From a virus: DNA of 64,000 nucleotides. The stretch spans positions 61,532 through 125,531 of the IMG/VR virus record IMGVR_UViG_3300028412_000004; one strand, 5' to 3'. A program made the translations under genes and the position numbers. This document shows, piece after piece, positions 18,707-28,511 of this stretch (positions are counted from its first letter, which is position 1; each line of letters begins with the position of its first letter). The notes beneath the pieces were generated by a model. It did not search any database, was not told the DNA's origin, and worked only from the letters and a program-made list of their open reading frames with translations.

Positions 18707-21700
18707 ATGGCCGATCGTGAAGATAGAGATAAGATACGCTCCGACGAGGACTGTGAAAAAGAATTCCAGCCCCCTGTGGATGATTTGTGTCTGCCGGCAG
18801 AGTCGGAACGCAGACCAGTTCCGTGTGAAGAATCTGACGAAGACTGTGTTGACGGCTTCAAGTTCCCCGAGGCTGTTATACCAGCAGAGCCTACCGACTT
18901 CGACACACCGGTCCCTCTCACACTTCGTAACATTGAGATCACACTGAATTGTCTCGAAGAGCTCAGCGATACAGTGGGAGTCTACCCCACCAACGTCGAC
19001 GACATCTTCTACTGGGAGACACTACCGGGAGTCAGTCCTGCACAGCTCACCTATATTGCTGCGTTGAGTCAGGCGGCTAGGAACAGTGTAATGGGGGCCA
19101 CCAATGCCACGATCGAAACCGCGCTGGACGTGTCCGCGGAGCAGGCAGAATATTTCAGCACTACATTCGATGCCGCTGTAGCGACCGCAGCTTCCAAAGG
19201 AGGTTACGGGACTTCGGTAACGACACCTGTCGGCTTGTTTACCGACAGCGTAGATTGGAGAACTATTCCTCGCATTACAGAATCTAAACTGGATTACATC
19301 AGCAAACTGCTTCCAGCTACGCAAGAGTCTGCTATCCTGATGTCGCCGACAGACTTGGAAGAGACTTTCAAACTCAGCACAACGCAAGCCACGTATTTCA
19401 GAGCATTTATAGATGCTAAGCTGAGTGACCTGAACGCTATAGCTTACGTGCAAACGGAGCTGAGTCTTCGCTGTTATTGGCAGAATGAGTTCCAAGATGC
19501 GGACTGCCCTGCTGCGAAATTAATAACTTCTCTAGGTGTCACTAGTTACGAGATAGTAGCAGGCGATTCTAGATTCCACTCATACAACAGCCAAGAGGAA
19601 GCGAACGCGCTGGCCTACACTGCCGCACTCGCCGAGCTAGAGTGTTGGTACGGTAACGATGCATTACAAGTAGACTGTGGTGACGAGGGGTTCCCAGACC
19701 TAGTTCCGGGTAATATTCACGTAGATAGTGTAGGAGGTGATATTGACAACACGGTGACGACATCAACCGGCCCAGGGCTGGATACCACAATACAGGTGGG
19801 CGTTGTTACAGTAGAAGCGCTCGACACAAGGTTCGCGTCACGTAGCGGCGCCGTCACAGCAACGGATGCAGCACGTGTTTACGCCATATCATTACTGGAA
19901 TGCCGCTATAGGAACGCATTAAGGTCGGCAACGTGTGCAGTCAATACAGGGCCTGACGAAGCCCCTATCACAATAGACCTTCAACCAGGGACGCCTTATG
20001 GTAATTTAGGACAAGTTGTAAACGTACTCCCGGACTACACTGTTTCTGAGATTTCTCAAATTGACGCTGACGGACTCGCGGCAACTCTGGCGGGGTCCCT
20101 CCTCGACTGCTACTACTCGAACCCCGAAGTAACTGCAACGTGTGGCAATATACCTATAGGTCCCGAGGAAGCGCCAGTTATATATATCCCAAACGAAACT
20201 GTTACTGTAGACAGGCACGGAGCGCTGGCCTACTCAAACACCATACCAGCCAACACAACCCGCTCATACATAAGTAAGCAAGAAGCAGAAGATCAGGCTG
20301 ACGCACTCGCAGCGGCGACTCTGTATTGCATGTATTGTTCTAAGGAGATAGATCCGCTTTGTGATAGCACCCCATCGTCACTCTCTTTAACTCTGGGTAT
20401 GGTAGAAGGTGCACTATGTGGCCCTGATCCAGCTTCTATACAAGAAGAAGCTAAAGCACTCGCACGCATTCCTGTAGTGGAGGGAGATCTATGTGAGTAC
20501 GGCAACGATGAAGTAGTTGGAGCGTGTGTTGCTGGCGCTGGTATAGATGCGTCGCGTTTCCCTGAAGGTACAGCAGGGGTGGCTACCGGAGTATACCCAC
20601 CTCTCGGGGAAACCGTCGTAATACCTGCTAACACTATAGTTGTAGCGGATGCAGCAATAAACGCAGCAGCAGCTAAGGCGAATGCGAACGCTCAGGCTGA
20701 AGCGCTCGCCCTAGCTGTAATGGATTGTTTCTACACAAATAACGATGTTACGCTCGAATGTGCTCAACCTGTCGTAAACGACAATTTCACACTACATACT
20801 AGTTCGGCAAAATATCCTGAAGGAGGTCCTGACGCCTCTCCTTTCGGAACCATATTTATTAAGAAAGACACCACCTTCTCCTACGTGAGCCAATCCGCCG
20901 CCCAAGATCAGGCAGCCGCTTTGGCGTTCAGTATGCAGGTGTGTTTATACGGGAATAATCAAGTGACGATTTACTGCGACACCCCTATAGACGAATACGG
21001 ACCAGGCTTCGACGACAGATCAAACATTGCCGGCAACGCCCCAACGCCTGTATTAGAGGATACAGTGGTTACTTTAGATGGTGTGCAATCCTACCAGCTG
21101 GCTAGTGTAATAGGGGCGGCGCGGTTAAAATGTTTATTTGAAAACGAGGTTGCATACACCCACACGTGTGGGAGTATGATTGGTAACAATATTGTATCAG
21201 TCGAGGTGGCCGGTTCTGCGGGCAAATACCCAGATAGCGAGTCGCCGGGTACAGTAAACGTAGCGGTAGGTACTGTACTTTCTTCTTTAAGTATAGCAGA
21301 CGCAGACGATCGTGCTGAGGTGTTAGGCCGATCTCATGTAAATTGTCAGTATACAAACCTAGCTTTCACGCTGGATTGTTTTGATACATACATGGGTGGA
21401 GATGGCAGCTCATACGACGCTACCGCTATGGCACCAGGGGCGAAAGGTACAGTAACCGTGGCGGCTGGCGCTGTTGTCGCTCCTACTATAGGCGGTGCGC
21501 AGGACGATACTGTATCTTTAGCAGCTTCACAGTTGCTATGTATTTACGTAGGTAAGGCGTCGGTGACGGGACGTTGTGATAGTAGTTCTGATATTGTTAT
21601 ACATGAGATAACTATACCACCAGGTATAATTTTATCCGCGGAAGGTGCCGACGACGCTGAAGCCCAAGCCCAAATCCTGGCGGACGCAATTACAATTTGC

Positions 21701-22168
21701 GGAGGTAGCAGCACCTCCACGAGCACCTCCACTGGCACCTCCACCGATCCTCCTCCGTCCGGTTCCAGTAAAGATACTGCGATTGTTTTAGCGCCGTGGT
21801 TGGGGGAGGGCGGCTACACAGCTCTCTTCGTGGAAGAGCAACCTGAGGTTGTATTCAGCGACCACTTCGATGCGAAGATAGAAAAAAGAGTTTCCAGGTT
21901 TAAACTAGACTCTAGATTTTTCGATGTTTGTGAAAGGAACACGGTGAAAGTGGTAGGTGTCGTACCTAATAGACCGGGAGTGGTTGGTGTTGAGGTGGAC
22001 CTTGAAACCAACGAACTTATTGTGCGCGTGGGATGGTTCTCCAGTATAACGCGAGTGACTGGTCGTATAGCTGGTGTGCGGAAAGGGTTTGACCGCCTAA
22101 GATTCCCAACTAAAACTAGGGAAGACTTCGAATTAAACGAAGATTGGCTTAACCGAGATAAAAGATAA
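18707..22168 (+). CDS. Giant virion protein with about eleven two-cysteine repeats
   Basis: An 1153-residue protein, probably a tail fibre or other virion surface protein. Residues 1-55 are acidic. From about residue 250 to 980 it is built of about eleven units of 50-95 residues. Each ends in Leu-x-Cys-x-Tyr-x-Asn followed by a second Cys six to nine residues after the Tyr, and units are joined by Gly/Pro/Val-rich beta segments and an Ala-rich helix. A Ser/Thr/Pro linker (about 1000-1025) precedes a C-terminal domain of about 130 residues rich in Val and Arg. Paired cysteines suggest disulphide-stapled or metal-bound small domains outside the cell. The family is not recognised. It ends in an ATG overlap with the next gene. 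Confidence 0.7.
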   Translation: MADREDRDKIRSDEDCEKEFQPPVDDLCLPAESERRPVPCEESDEDCVDGFKFPEAVIPAEPTDFDTPVPLTLRNIEITLNCLEELSDTVGVYPTNVDDIFYWETLPGVSPAQLTYIAALSQAARNSVMGATNATIETALDVSAEQAEYFSTTFDAAVATAASKGGYGTSVTTPVGLFTDSVDWRTIPRITESKLDYISKLLPATQESAILMSPTDLEETFKLSTTQATYFRAFIDAKLSDLNAIAYVQTELSLRCYWQNEFQDADCPAAKLITSLGVTSYEIVAGDSRFHSYNSQEEANALAYTAALAELECWYGNDALQVDCGDEGFPDLVPGNIHVDSVGGDIDNTVTTSTGPGLDTTIQVGVVTVEALDTRFASRSGAVTATDAARVYAISLLECRYRNALRSATCAVNTGPDEAPITIDLQPGTPYGNLGQVVNVLPDYTVSEISQIDADGLAATLAGSLLDCYYSNPEVTATCGNIPIGPEEAPVIYIPNETVTVDRHGALAYSNTIPANTTRSYISKQEAEDQADALAAATLYCMYCSKEIDPLCDSTPSSLSLTLGMVEGALCGPDPASIQEEAKALARIPVVEGDLCEYGNDEVVGACVAGAGIDASRFPEGTAGVATGVYPPLGETVVIPANTIVVADAAINAAAAKANANAQAEALALAVMDCFYTNNDVTLECAQPVVNDNFTLHTSSAKYPEGGPDASPFGTIFIKKDTTFSYVSQSAAQDQAAALAFSMQVCLYGNNQVTIYCDTPIDEYGPGFDDRSNIAGNAPTPVLEDTVVTLDGVQSYQLASVIGAARLKCLFENEVAYTHTCGSMIGNNIVSVEVAGSAGKYPDSESPGTVNVAVGTVLSSLSIADADDRAEVLGRSHVNCQYTNLAFTLDCFDTYMGGDGSSYDATAMAPGAKGTVTVAAGAVVAPTIGGAQDDTVSLAASQLLCIYVGKASVTGRCDSSSDIVIHEITIPPGIILSAEGADDAEAQAQILADAITICGGSSTSTSTSTGTSTDPPPSGSSKDTAIVLAPWLGEGGYTALFVEEQPEVVFSDHFDAKIEKRVSRFKLDSRFFDVCERNTVKVVGVVPNRPGVVGVEVDLETNELIVRVGWFSSITRVTGRIAGVRKGFDRLRFPTKTREDFELNEDWLNRDKR

Positions 22169-22998
22169 TGCCTAGTTACTCATCACAGGGATCCTCTAAA
22201 AGCGGCAGTTCCAGCTCCAGTTCGAGCGGCAGTTCCAGCTCCAGTTCGAGCGGCAGTTCCAGTTCAAGTGGTAGCACTAGCTCAAGTGGTAGTGTTAGCG
22301 GCAGCGTGAGCGGCAGCGGCAGCGTGAGCGGCAGCGTGAGCGGCAGCGGCAGCGTGAGCGGCAGCGGCAGCGTGAGCGGCAGCGTGAGCGGCAGCGGCAG
22401 CGTGAGCGGCAGCGGCAGCGTGAGCGGCAGCGGCAGCGGCAGCGTTTCCGGATCTGGATCTGGTAGCGCAGAGTGTAGCTGTCTGGCACAAACCGACGTA
22501 TACACTGAAGGCGGTAATAATGGAGAAGGTTCTGGGGCCAGAAGCTACAGGACGGCTATTAGTGGTAGTTGGTCAAATCGTACGGGGAACGTGTTCAGCG
22601 ATACTGCAGCCGGTTATCAAGAAGTGTCAGTTAATTTTTCGGTGTGTGACGTAGAATCCGCGAGATTCTCTATAGTCATGGACCCGGACCTCCCCGGCCA
22701 GGTCGCTAGCATCACATGTTCGGTAAATGGTACAACACTCTCTGCCCTTGATCTATCTATAAACGGAGATGCGTACACAGCCACGCCGGCCACAGTGGAC
22801 ATAGATTTCAACTCCAGTCAAATAGATATCTTCTCTCCTAGACGTCTCTCCGTCTATTCCAGCGGCAGCGCTACGGATACAACTAATTTTATGAATAATG
22901 ACAGCTGTGCGGCTGCTATTGAAGTAACCGTAACCTGTAATAATGACGGCGGGTTTAACGCTTTAGTGTTAACGTATGAAGGAGTCACTACGTTATAG
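22168..22998 (+). CDS. Ser/Gly-stalk virion protein with C-terminal beta domain
   Basis: A 276-residue protein in two parts. Residues 5-105 consist almost only of Ser, Gly and Val, first as poly-Ser/Gly and then as Val-Ser-Gly-Ser-Gly repeats, forming a long flexible stalk. Residues 106-276 are a beta-rich domain with several Cys (Cys-Ser-Cys at its start, and others near 170, 190, 250 and 260). The start overlaps the preceding gene by one base, so both are likely parts of one fibre or appendage. A Ser-rich stalk beside glycosyltransferase genes suggests possible O-glycosylation, which is an inference. Confidence 0.7.
   Translation: MPSYSSQGSSKSGSSSSSSSGSSSSSSSGSSSSSGSTSSSGSVSGSVSGSGSVSGSVSGSGSVSGSGSVSGSVSGSGSVSGSGSVSGSGSGSVSGSGSGSAECSCLAQTDVYTEGGNNGEGSGARSYRTAISGSWSNRTGNVFSDTAAGYQEVSVNFSVCDVESARFSIVMDPDLPGQVASITCSVNGTTLSALDLSINGDAYTATPATVDIDFNSSQIDIFSPRRLSVYSSGSATDTTNFMNNDSCAAAIEVTVTCNNDGGFNALVLTYEGVTTL
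22198..22462 (+). repeat. Ser/Gly codon microsatellite
   Basis: The region is a low-complexity array of AGCGGCAGCGTG-type units preceded by AGTTCCAGCTCC-type units. It stays in one frame over about 265 bp. Long mirror frames on the other strand are by-products of this composition. Such arrays change length easily by slippage. Confidence 0.95.
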
Positions 22999-23020
22999 AT
23001 TTAAACTCGAATGTGTGATT

Positions 23021-24085
23021 ATGTTAAAAGACCATTTCAGCAAAACCGTTATATTAACTACCAAAGGTCGTGAGGATAGAGCAGAGCAAGCTCTGTCTAA
23101 GATGCGGCGGCAGGGGCTTATAGAGAGTCCTGACGACATTGAACTAGTCTACGGGATTATGGGTAGCGACCTACCGCCTCCAGCATGGTGGCGCGCCGGA
23201 GGCGGTGCGTGGGGTTGTCTTTCGTCACACATAAGAATACTGCAGGATGCTTGGCAGCTGGGCGTCCCTGAGATACTTATTTTAGAGGATGACGTATGCT
23301 GGGTGCCTGAAGCCTTAGATATCCTAGACAGCAGCATGCCCTACGCTCCGGATAACTGGGGACAAATGTACCTAGGAGGACAACACAGAAAAAGACCTCA
23401 AGTAGTGTCGGACTTTTGGCTGGCGGCGCAGAGTGTTAATAGAACGCACGCTTACGCTGTCAGCAGGAAGACTATACCGCGTATGTTACAGCACATCCAA
23501 TACGCCCCGGACTACATCAACAGCCCGTGGCCGAGGCATATTGATCACCAATTAGAGGTGGCACATCAACGCGGTGATTGGAACATCATAGCCCCAAACT
23601 ACTGGATTGCAGGACAAGATGAAAATCACTCTGCGATAAATGGACGGCACCATTTTAAACAGTGGTGGGACTGGTATGAGCCCTCTGCCCCGGGAGAATC
23701 TCCGTTTGTAGTCATCCCCAAGGACTTTAATTACGACCCTCACATAACTATGCTGCACGAGGGTTATGAAGAGGATCTTAAAGAAAAAGTTTCCAACAGC
23801 TTGCACCGAGCGGCGGTGTTTTTAGCTATGAAAACTGTGGCGCAGCAAGCGTGGGGTTTACGGAGGATGCCTGCTATACGCGTGGAAGACAAAGACATGC
23901 TGGCGGTGCGTGAAACTTGCTGGAGCTCTGGGATCGTTGATATAGAGGATATGACACAAAGTAAATTCCAAGAGTTCTTAAAACCAGATACTTTTAGATT
24001 CAAACCATTGTCTACTACCGCCCCAGAAGAGACGGATACCTCCGCAGAGGTTCCGGAACCAGCAGTGCTAGACGACAGATTGTAA
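23021..24085 (+). CDS. Family-25-like glycosyltransferase
   Basis: A 354-residue enzyme expected to transfer a sugar from a nucleotide donor. It shows the landmarks of the LPS-type GT25 family: an early Val-Ile-Leu-Thr-Thr-Lys-Gly-Arg segment, Gly-Cys-Leu-Ser-Ser-His near residue 65, and the acidic Leu-Ile-Leu-Glu-Asp-Asp-Val motif near residues 86-92 that serves as the metal/donor site. A His-rich segment (Asp-His-Gln-Leu, His-Ser-Ala) follows. The C-terminal 100 residues are not recognised. The ATG at 23021 is preferred because 15 upstream in-frame residues overlap the previous gene. It is the first gene of a glycan-modification cassette placed between fibre-like and baseplate genes. Confidence 0.8.
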   Translation: MLKDHFSKTVILTTKGREDRAEQALSKMRRQGLIESPDDIELVYGIMGSDLPPPAWWRAGGGAWGCLSSHIRILQDAWQLGVPEILILEDDVCWVPEALDILDSSMPYAPDNWGQMYLGGQHRKRPQVVSDFWLAAQSVNRTHAYAVSRKTIPRMLQHIQYAPDYINSPWPRHIDHQLEVAHQRGDWNIIAPNYWIAGQDENHSAINGRHHFKQWWDWYEPSAPGESPFVVIPKDFNYDPHITMLHEGYEEDLKEKVSNSLHRAAVFLAMKTVAQQAWGLRRMPAIRVEDKDMLAVRETCWSSGIVDIEDMTQSKFQEFLKPDTFRFKPLSTTAPEETDTSAEVPEPAVLDDRL

Positions 24086-24104
24086 AACCTTAAGCCTGAC
24101 AGAC

Positions 24105-26516
24105 ATGCCACTTAATTTTAAACCTTTAGAGTTGCAAAAAACTGATATCTTCATCGAAACCGGAACACATGTAGGAAACACTATAGCGAAGATAAAAGAC
24201 GACTACAGTGAGATACACACTGTGGAAATAGTGCCGGAGTGTTACGAAGCTGTAAGGAAGAAATATACAACTGACCCCCACATAAATTTTCACTTAGATG
24301 ATTCCCCAACAGGACTTACCAAAATACTAAAGAATGTAACAACACCAGTTACATTCTGGCTAGACGCGCATGTCCAAGATATGTCCCAGCCCGCCGGGAC
24401 AGGGGCTCCTTTATTGGAGGAGTTGGAAGTTATTAAAAATCACGTTGTGAAAACACACATGCTATTAATAGACGACGTGCGCCTTTTCAAAAAGTATGGG
24501 ACTACGGTGGAAAAGGTTAAGAGTAAAATACTGGAGATTAACAAAGACTACACATTCGAATTCGGTCGAGGTTACATTGCTAATGACGTGTTAATAGCAA
24601 GAGTAGGAGGTGCTAAAACCAAAGAGAACAATACCACAATGTTGAGTGAAGCTTTAAGAATATTAAAGGATACCGGTCACCCGACTCGCAGCGTTGTGCA
24701 TGTAGGCATGCATAACGCTACGGAAGTTGACGCCTACAAACGTGCCGGATTTTCGGATATTGTATACATAGAAGCTGACGAAGCACTTTGTGTCGCGCAG
24801 GCAGGGCGGAAAGATATAGAGGTCATCAACGCAGTGGTTAGCGACGTGGAAGGGGAGGTCTCGTTTTATAAAGCTTCGAACCGGGGTGTATCCTCGTCTA
24901 TTTTAAAACCAACCGCGCACCTGGATAACTTTCGTAATGTAAAGTTCGACGCCCCGGTAAAGCTCAGAGCAGAAACACTGGATCAGGCGCTTCAACGCTC
25001 CGGCAACTATAACGCGGATACAATAGACTTACTGGTATTAGACATCCAGGGAGCAGAGCTTCTCGCACTTAAATCATTTTCAGATCTACACAAGGTAGCT
25101 GTGGTGAAGGTAGACGTGCATACGAAAAGCTTCTACAAAGGCGCCACCACAATAAATTCGCTGTTAAATTTCTTCACCAAAAATAATTTCAGAATGGTTA
25201 AATATAGCAGATCTAAATACGGATCGGCTATATTTGTGAACTCCGCGCGACGGCAAGTGCGGGATTACACTTTTGCAGTGCCTGTTAACGAGCCCTACTA
25301 CGCCGGGTCGCACGGGGGCTTGATGGATCAAATCCTTGCAATGTTTGAGAATAGGTTGTACGCCGAGACAGCTCTGAACACTCGTGTAGCCTTTAGGGTG
25401 ACTGTCAACGACCACTGTCCAGGTTCTCTATTGGATTTCTTCGAGCCTATACCTCGTGTAACTTATTTCAACGATGAGGCGCCTTACAGTGAGCCCTTCG
25501 CACACAATAGGTCCCCCAGGTGGTTGTCTAGGTATCCCAACGCTAGTATAATTGCACGCACTCAAGATCTTAAAGTCAAACCTAAGATCGAACAACATGT
25601 TATAGACATACTGAACAACAACCCTAACCTACTAGCGGTACATGTCCGAAAAACAGATAGAGGCTGGCGACACCGCCTCTCACTAAATACAAAAGAAGTC
25701 TACAGAAGATGCGACGAGCATACCGGCCCTATATACTTAGCGACGTGCTCTCCCGCGATACAGCGTAGTATGGCGGAACGATACGGAGGGCGTCTCGTCA
25801 GTTTTGGTCCTGTCGAGAATAAAGGTGGTCGTAGGTGTACCAGCCTAGAACACGCGGTCGTAGACCTCGCCGTATGCTTAGAAGCGCCTGAATCGCTACC
25901 AGATCCTTGCAGCGGGTGGTGTTACTTTACAAGAGCATTCAGGGAGGCGGGCAACTCCCTTTTAAAGACTTCTAAAAGTCTGGCACTTAAAAAGGAGGTT
26001 AAGATAATTAGTTTCTATTCTGAGCCAGAGGAGTTCTCGACTTATTACACCAAGCACAGCCAGCGCTTCGTCGAAAATTGTCGTCAACTCGGGTTGGATT
26101 GTTTTGTAGAACACTTGGAGGGACACGGCGATTACTGTAAAAATACGCTTCTTAAACCTAAATTTATAAAAGAATGTTTATTGAAATTTAAAACGCCTGT
26201 TTTGTGGTTAGACGTAGACTCTACTCTAGAAACTAGACCTGACTTCAACAGCTTCAGAGATAGTGACTTTGCAGCCGTCAGACAGCGCAGTAAGTTGGGA
26301 CTGCATGCTTACTGTTTGTATTTTAACGATACGGCAAAGTCACACGAGATACTGGATAGGTGGATTGCTAAATGCGCTGCGTGCGAGGACCCGCTCACGG
26401 CAGATCACCAGCATCTGGCGTGGTCGGTAGAAAAGAAAGACATACACTTTATGAAAACAGCCCCAAAATTAGTGTTCTCACCTAAGTCCGAGATTGTAAG
26501 TAAGAAATGGACGTAA
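24105..26516 (+). CDS. Four-domain methyltransferase/glycosyltransferase fusion
   Basis: An 803-residue multifunctional protein. Residues 1-170 look like a SAM-dependent methyltransferase (Ile-Glu-Thr-Gly-Thr-His-Val-Gly-Asn-Thr at 17-26). Residues 183-365 form a second, FkbM-type methyltransferase (Val-Val-His-Val-Gly-Met, and Asp-Ile-Gln-Gly-Ala-Glu). Residues 390-625 resemble a GT23/NodZ-like fucosyltransferase (Val-His-Val-Arg-Lys-Thr-Asp-Arg at about 512). Residues 630-803 resemble a nucleotide-sugar transferase with Leu-Trp-Leu-Asp-Val-Asp near 701-706. It likely builds or caps a methylated glycan. The two middle domains are repeated as a separate gene downstream. Domain calls are by motif; the fucosyl specificity is an inference. 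Confidence 0.7.
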   Translation: MPLNFKPLELQKTDIFIETGTHVGNTIAKIKDDYSEIHTVEIVPECYEAVRKKYTTDPHINFHLDDSPTGLTKILKNVTTPVTFWLDAHVQDMSQPAGTGAPLLEELEVIKNHVVKTHMLLIDDVRLFKKYGTTVEKVKSKILEINKDYTFEFGRGYIANDVLIARVGGAKTKENNTTMLSEALRILKDTGHPTRSVVHVGMHNATEVDAYKRAGFSDIVYIEADEALCVAQAGRKDIEVINAVVSDVEGEVSFYKASNRGVSSSILKPTAHLDNFRNVKFDAPVKLRAETLDQALQRSGNYNADTIDLLVLDIQGAELLALKSFSDLHKVAVVKVDVHTKSFYKGATTINSLLNFFTKNNFRMVKYSRSKYGSAIFVNSARRQVRDYTFAVPVNEPYYAGSHGGLMDQILAMFENRLYAETALNTRVAFRVTVNDHCPGSLLDFFEPIPRVTYFNDEAPYSEPFAHNRSPRWLSRYPNASIIARTQDLKVKPKIEQHVIDILNNNPNLLAVHVRKTDRGWRHRLSLNTKEVYRRCDEHTGPIYLATCSPAIQRSMAERYGGRLVSFGPVENKGGRRCTSLEHAVVDLAVCLEAPESLPDPCSGWCYFTRAFREAGNSLLKTSKSLALKKEVKIISFYSEPEEFSTYYTKHSQRFVENCRQLGLDCFVEHLEGHGDYCKNTLLKPKFIKECLLKFKTPVLWLDVDSTLETRPDFNSFRDSDFAAVRQRSKLGLHAYCLYFNDTAKSHEILDRWIAKCAACEDPLTADHQHLAWSVEKKDIHFMKTAPKLVFSPKSEIVSKKWT

Positions 26517-27930
26517 TCAAAAATAATAATTGCTACCCTGAATGAATCAAGAGACTCTGTAGCATCTTCCCATTAAACCCACACTAGCGCTACTACAATG
26601 CTGCACGCCGCTTTAAAAATATTCAAGGATACTGGACACCCGACTCGCAGCGTTGTGCATGTGGGTATGGGGCGTATGGACGAGTTATCACACTACAAAA
26701 AAACAGGATTCTCCAACGTCCTGTTCGTAGAAGCTGACGAAGTGCTTTGTGTCGCGCAGGCAGGTCGGAAAGATGTGGAAATCATCAACGCTGTAATCAG
26801 TGACGTTGCCGAAGAGGTCTCGTTTTATAGAGCTTCGAACCGGGGCCTGTCCTCATCTATCCTAAAGCCAGAAAAGCATATAAAACACTTCCCAGGTGTA
26901 AAGTTCGCCGCCCCGGTAAAGCTCAGAGCAGAAACACTGGATCAGGCGCTTCAACGCTCTAATAACTATAACTCGGATACCATAGACTTACTGGTATTAG
27001 ACATCCAGGGAGCAGAGCTTCTCGCGCTTAAATCATTTTCAGATCTGCACAAGGTAGCTGTGGTGCAGTTGGAAGTAAACTTTGTGGAGCTGTACAAGGG
27101 TGGCGCTAAAATGAACGAAACACTAGAATTCTTCTACAAAAACAATTTTAGACTGGTTAAATTCAATAGCACTAGGCATGGGTACGGGGATGCAATTTTT
27201 GTAAACTCCTCCAGGTGGCAGGTGGCGGATTACACTTTTGTGGTTCATACTGCTGAGCCTTTTTGTACACGTGTAGAGGGTGGTATGGTGGACCAACTAG
27301 GGCACATATTTAAAGGACGTCTATTTGCTGAGACAAGCGCAGGCGTCTATTTAGAGACTAGCTTAAGAAGCCTCCACACTCCCGGTCGCGGAGGTATCTT
27401 TGACTTCTTTGAGCCTATAGCTCGTGTAAATTTCAGCAAGCAGCCGAGGAAAGACGCGTGTATGTTTAAACAGCATGAGCCTTGGTGTAATGCGAAGAAT
27501 CACTGGAGCATAACAGCGCGCGCTGGGGATCTTAAAGTAAAACCTAAGATCGAACAACATGTTATAGCCATACTGAATAACAATCCGAACCTGTTAGCGG
27601 TACATGTCCGCAGGGGTGATAAAGGTTGGGAAAACCCGCTCGCGGTTTCTATGGAGGAAGTCCTTCACAGGTGCGACGCTCATGACGGTCCTATCTATCT
27701 CGCAACGGATACCCCCGAAGTCCAGCAAGACATGATACAACGTTACGGGGAAAGACTCATTTATTTCGACACCGTGCGCCCCTCGTCTTCGTGGAGGAAG
27801 ACAAGCCTAGAACACGCGGTTGTAGACCTCGCCGTATGTGTAGAAGCTCCCGAAGTGTTGCCAGACACGTGCAGTGGTTGGTATCACTTGATTACAGCTT
27901 TCAGAGAAGTAGGAGCTTCCCTGCTGCGTA
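24650..27930 (+). repeat. Diverged gene-internal duplication (FkbM + GT23 modules)
   Basis: Segment 24650-25970 and segment 26603-27930 align throughout in protein and have long near-identical DNA blocks. Examples are the block around 24964 against 26922 and the block around 25588 against 27547. The spacing is about 1.95 kb. The copies were probably made by tandem duplication of part of the longer gene, followed by loss of the flanking domains in the second copy. Confidence 0.9.
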
Positions 27931-27959
27931 CTTCAAAAAAGCACACCCCAAGCGCGTGA
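26598..27959 (+). CDS. FkbM methyltransferase / fucosyltransferase-like fusion (paralogue)
   Basis: A 453-residue paralogue of residues 183-625 of the preceding protein. Residues 1-185 are the FkbM-like methyltransferase and 205-445 the GT23-like domain, with the more canonical Val-His-Val-Arg-Arg-Gly-Asp-Lys at about 335-342. It lacks the flanking first methyltransferase and last transferase domains. Long stretches are still identical in DNA, so the duplication is recent. Divergence is concentrated around residues 215-300, the probable acceptor side, which suggests a different acceptor or donor. The 81-bp gap upstream holds only a weak hairpin. Confidence 0.7.
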   Translation: MLHAALKIFKDTGHPTRSVVHVGMGRMDELSHYKKTGFSNVLFVEADEVLCVAQAGRKDVEIINAVISDVAEEVSFYRASNRGLSSSILKPEKHIKHFPGVKFAAPVKLRAETLDQALQRSNNYNSDTIDLLVLDIQGAELLALKSFSDLHKVAVVQLEVNFVELYKGGAKMNETLEFFYKNNFRLVKFNSTRHGYGDAIFVNSSRWQVADYTFVVHTAEPFCTRVEGGMVDQLGHIFKGRLFAETSAGVYLETSLRSLHTPGRGGIFDFFEPIARVNFSKQPRKDACMFKQHEPWCNAKNHWSITARAGDLKVKPKIEQHVIAILNNNPNLLAVHVRRGDKGWENPLAVSMEEVLHRCDAHDGPIYLATDTPEVQQDMIQRYGERLIYFDTVRPSSSWRKTSLEHAVVDLAVCVEAPEVLPDTCSGWYHLITAFREVGASLLRTSKKHTPSA

Positions 27960-27968
27960 ATAGAAACC

Positions 27969-28511
27969 ATGCATAAGAAACCTATGTCACCACAAACAGC
28001 TTGCAATAAGGCCAAGACCGCATTCCCGGAAGACCCTGACGAAGCTCTAGGTCCTATAGTCCGGATGCAGTGGCTCATGATCAAATCCCGCAGAAAAGGT
28101 CTAAGTGAGGAGGAGTTCCGGGAATACGTTGACATAGTGGACAAGAACTCCGAAGAGATATCGAAGTGGCACGAACGCTGGTTGTGCTCAGTGTTTGACA
28201 CCTACGCTGAGAATGGTGAAGCTGTTTTTCTCGTGTTTAGTGTGATGCGTATGATGGAAAAGATGGCGTGTCCGCGTAAGAGTATTTCTGATCAATTTGT
28301 ACGTTCCGTAAGTCTGAACAACATGGACATACACACAGCACTGGCGTATAGGATAAAAAAACTTCAGAAAGGGCACCCTTACATGTCTAAACTTACAACC
28401 AGTATGCTTAAACAAATCGAAGCAGATAAAGGATCTGTATTGGGCCGAGTTTCTCTTCTAAGGAAGCCTGGTGAGTCTGTTGTAGACGGTATGAATCGTA
28501 TACTAAAATGA
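27969..28511 (+). CDS. Unrecognised helical protein in the glycan cassette
   Basis: A 180-residue, basic, largely helical protein. It has no catalytic motif, no membrane segment and no signal peptide. A Met-Arg-Met-Met-Glu-Lys-Met-Ala-Cys stretch near residue 95 is the only conspicuous feature. It overlaps the sulfotransferase gene by four bases (ATGA), implying coupled translation, but whether it helps that enzyme is unknown. Confidence 0.65.
   Translation: MHKKPMSPQTACNKAKTAFPEDPDEALGPIVRMQWLMIKSRRKGLSEEEFREYVDIVDKNSEEISKWHERWLCSVFDTYAENGEAVFLVFSVMRMMEKMACPRKSISDQFVRSVSLNNMDIHTALAYRIKKLQKGHPYMSKLTTSMLKQIEADKGSVLGRVSLLRKPGESVVDGMNRILK

Noticed and set aside
22176-22505. Long reverse-strand Pro/Leu, Ala/His and Arg/Cys frames
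   Set aside because: They are mirror readings of the Ser/Gly codon repeat and carry no independent coding signal.
26531-26564. TGCTAC/GTAGCA hairpin between the glycan genes
   Set aside because: The loop is 22 bases long and no T-run follows, so it is too weak to call.
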